DNA of 64,000 nt from positions 62,001 to 126,000 of the forward strand of contig JAHBXQ010000003.1 in the NCBI GenBank assembly GCA_019636345.1, in the 5' to 3' direction. Every line of letters begins with the position of its first letter. Position 1 is the stretch's first letter. The stretch comes from Pirellulales bacterium. Lineage in GTDB: Bacteria; Planctomycetota; Planctomycetia; Pirellulales; Lacipirellulaceae. Below are positions 63,703-64,000 of this stretch, piece by piece. Position numbers and translations under genes: made by a program. The notes beneath the pieces are model-generated. The model worked only from the letters and a program-made list of their open reading frames with translations, had not been told where the DNA came from and did not search any database.

Positions 63703-64000
63703 TCACGCCGGCGCGGGGGTCGTTTGGATTTGCTCGGCCAGATAACGGCCCATCGAGGCGGGAGTGGGGAACTCCATGGCCATGATCGGGGGGAGCCGTA
63801 CGCCGAACGCCTCCTCGATCGCCACGCCCAGTTCAAGCGCCGTCAGCGAATCGACCCCCAGCTCGGCGAAGGTCGCCTCGGGGACGAGCTGACCCGCCCC
63901 TTCGCCCAAGTGTCGGCCGATCCAGGCCAGCAGCCAACGGGCGATCTCCTCGGCCAGTCGTTCGACCGACAGCGACTCGGCCTGGTCCAGAAACGCCGGC
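63703..64000 (-). CDS. C-terminal acyl-carrier domain of a larger protein (partial)
   Basis: The frame enters from the right edge and ends at 63703; 98 residues are visible. They form a carrier (ACP/PCP) domain: 'SVERLAEEIARWLLAWIGRHLG', then 'VPEATFAELGVDSLTALELGVAIEEAFGVRLPP', with the phosphopantetheine-accepting Ser in GVDSLTALEL, then 'PTPASMGRYLAEQI'. The helix that precedes the domain and the missing start show it is the end of a longer polypeptide, such as a polyketide synthase, peptide synthetase or acyl-AMP ligase. It is convergent with the TolC gene. The enzyme type and product cannot be decided from this fragment. Confidence 0.85.
   Translation of the reverse strand, partial: PAFLDQAESLSVERLAEEIARWLLAWIGRHLGEGAGQLVPEATFAELGVDSLTALELGVAIEEAFGVRLPPIMAMEFPTPASMGRYLAEQIQTTPAPA

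Overview
The window looks like the chromosome of a high-GC planctomycete, most likely from the Pirellulales. The evidence is a 1635-residue surface protein that opens with an LEPR-type leader and carries PKD repeats, a WD40-repeat serine/threonine kinase, several secreted proteins with no recognisable family, few Shine-Dalgarno sequences, and the replication-initiation gene set dnaA-dnaN-DUF721-gyrB. Genus and species cannot be read from the sequence alone. Gene density is high and functions are mixed. I see no rRNA, tRNA, CRISPR array, prophage or transposase.

Layout. 1-9.2 kb: the end of a PhyH-type oxygenase, a sulfur-assimilation pair (cysH plus an Rrf2 regulator), rhamnulokinase, a PQQ-type beta-propeller protein, a YhdH/AcuI-type oxidoreductase and secreted proteins without a family. 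9.6-10.5 kb: a visibly AT-richer secreted protein. 10.6-17.7 kb: the replication block, all on the minus strand (dnaA, a 370-bp candidate oriC, dnaN, a DUF721/DciA-like gene, gyrB; no recF), with a cysteine desulfurase upstream. 17.8-19.7 kb: scpB followed by an extremely acidic protein and a strong terminator. 19.8-27.1 kb, minus strand: hemA with a translationally coupled hemX-like gene, a sigma-54 activator, a large HEAT/receiver-like protein and argH. 27.3-32.6 kb: two small paralogous membrane proteins, an XRE regulator with a dead ImmA-like domain, and a SWIM-SNF2 helicase. 32.9-37.7 kb: carB, which carries two in-frame repeat-like insertions, a Uma2-type gene and a membrane protein. 38.5-43.9 kb: kdsD-kdsC followed by a giant LptC/LptA-like protein, so a Kdo/LPS-export locus. 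43.9-55.8 kb: rsmE, the WD40 kinase, the LEPR/PKD surface protein and a secreted Cys-containing protein. 55.9-63.7 kb: an export-like cluster made of a GAF-HlyD protein, an HlyD protein, a membrane M50 protease fused to a PqqD/RRE-like domain and a lipoyl/HlyD part, and a divergent TolC. The window ends inside a gene whose product terminates in an acyl-carrier domain.

How the genes work together. The clearest functional groups are replication initiation at the origin, the Kdo-lipid A branch with its periplasmic bridge protein, haem synthesis plus a cytochrome-assembly-like membrane protein, and the trans-envelope cluster at 55.9-63.7 kb. That last cluster has adaptors, an outer-membrane channel and a membrane protease but no recognisable ABC, RND or MFS pump. 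It is my main candidate for an under-described system. Its neighbours, the LEPR/PKD adhesin and a Cys-rich secreted protein, are possible but unproven substrates.

Start codons were chosen from Shine-Dalgarno sequences, overlaps with the upstream stop, family length and signal peptides. Many genes have a pyrimidine-rich leader in place of a Shine-Dalgarno sequence, so some starts remain uncertain.
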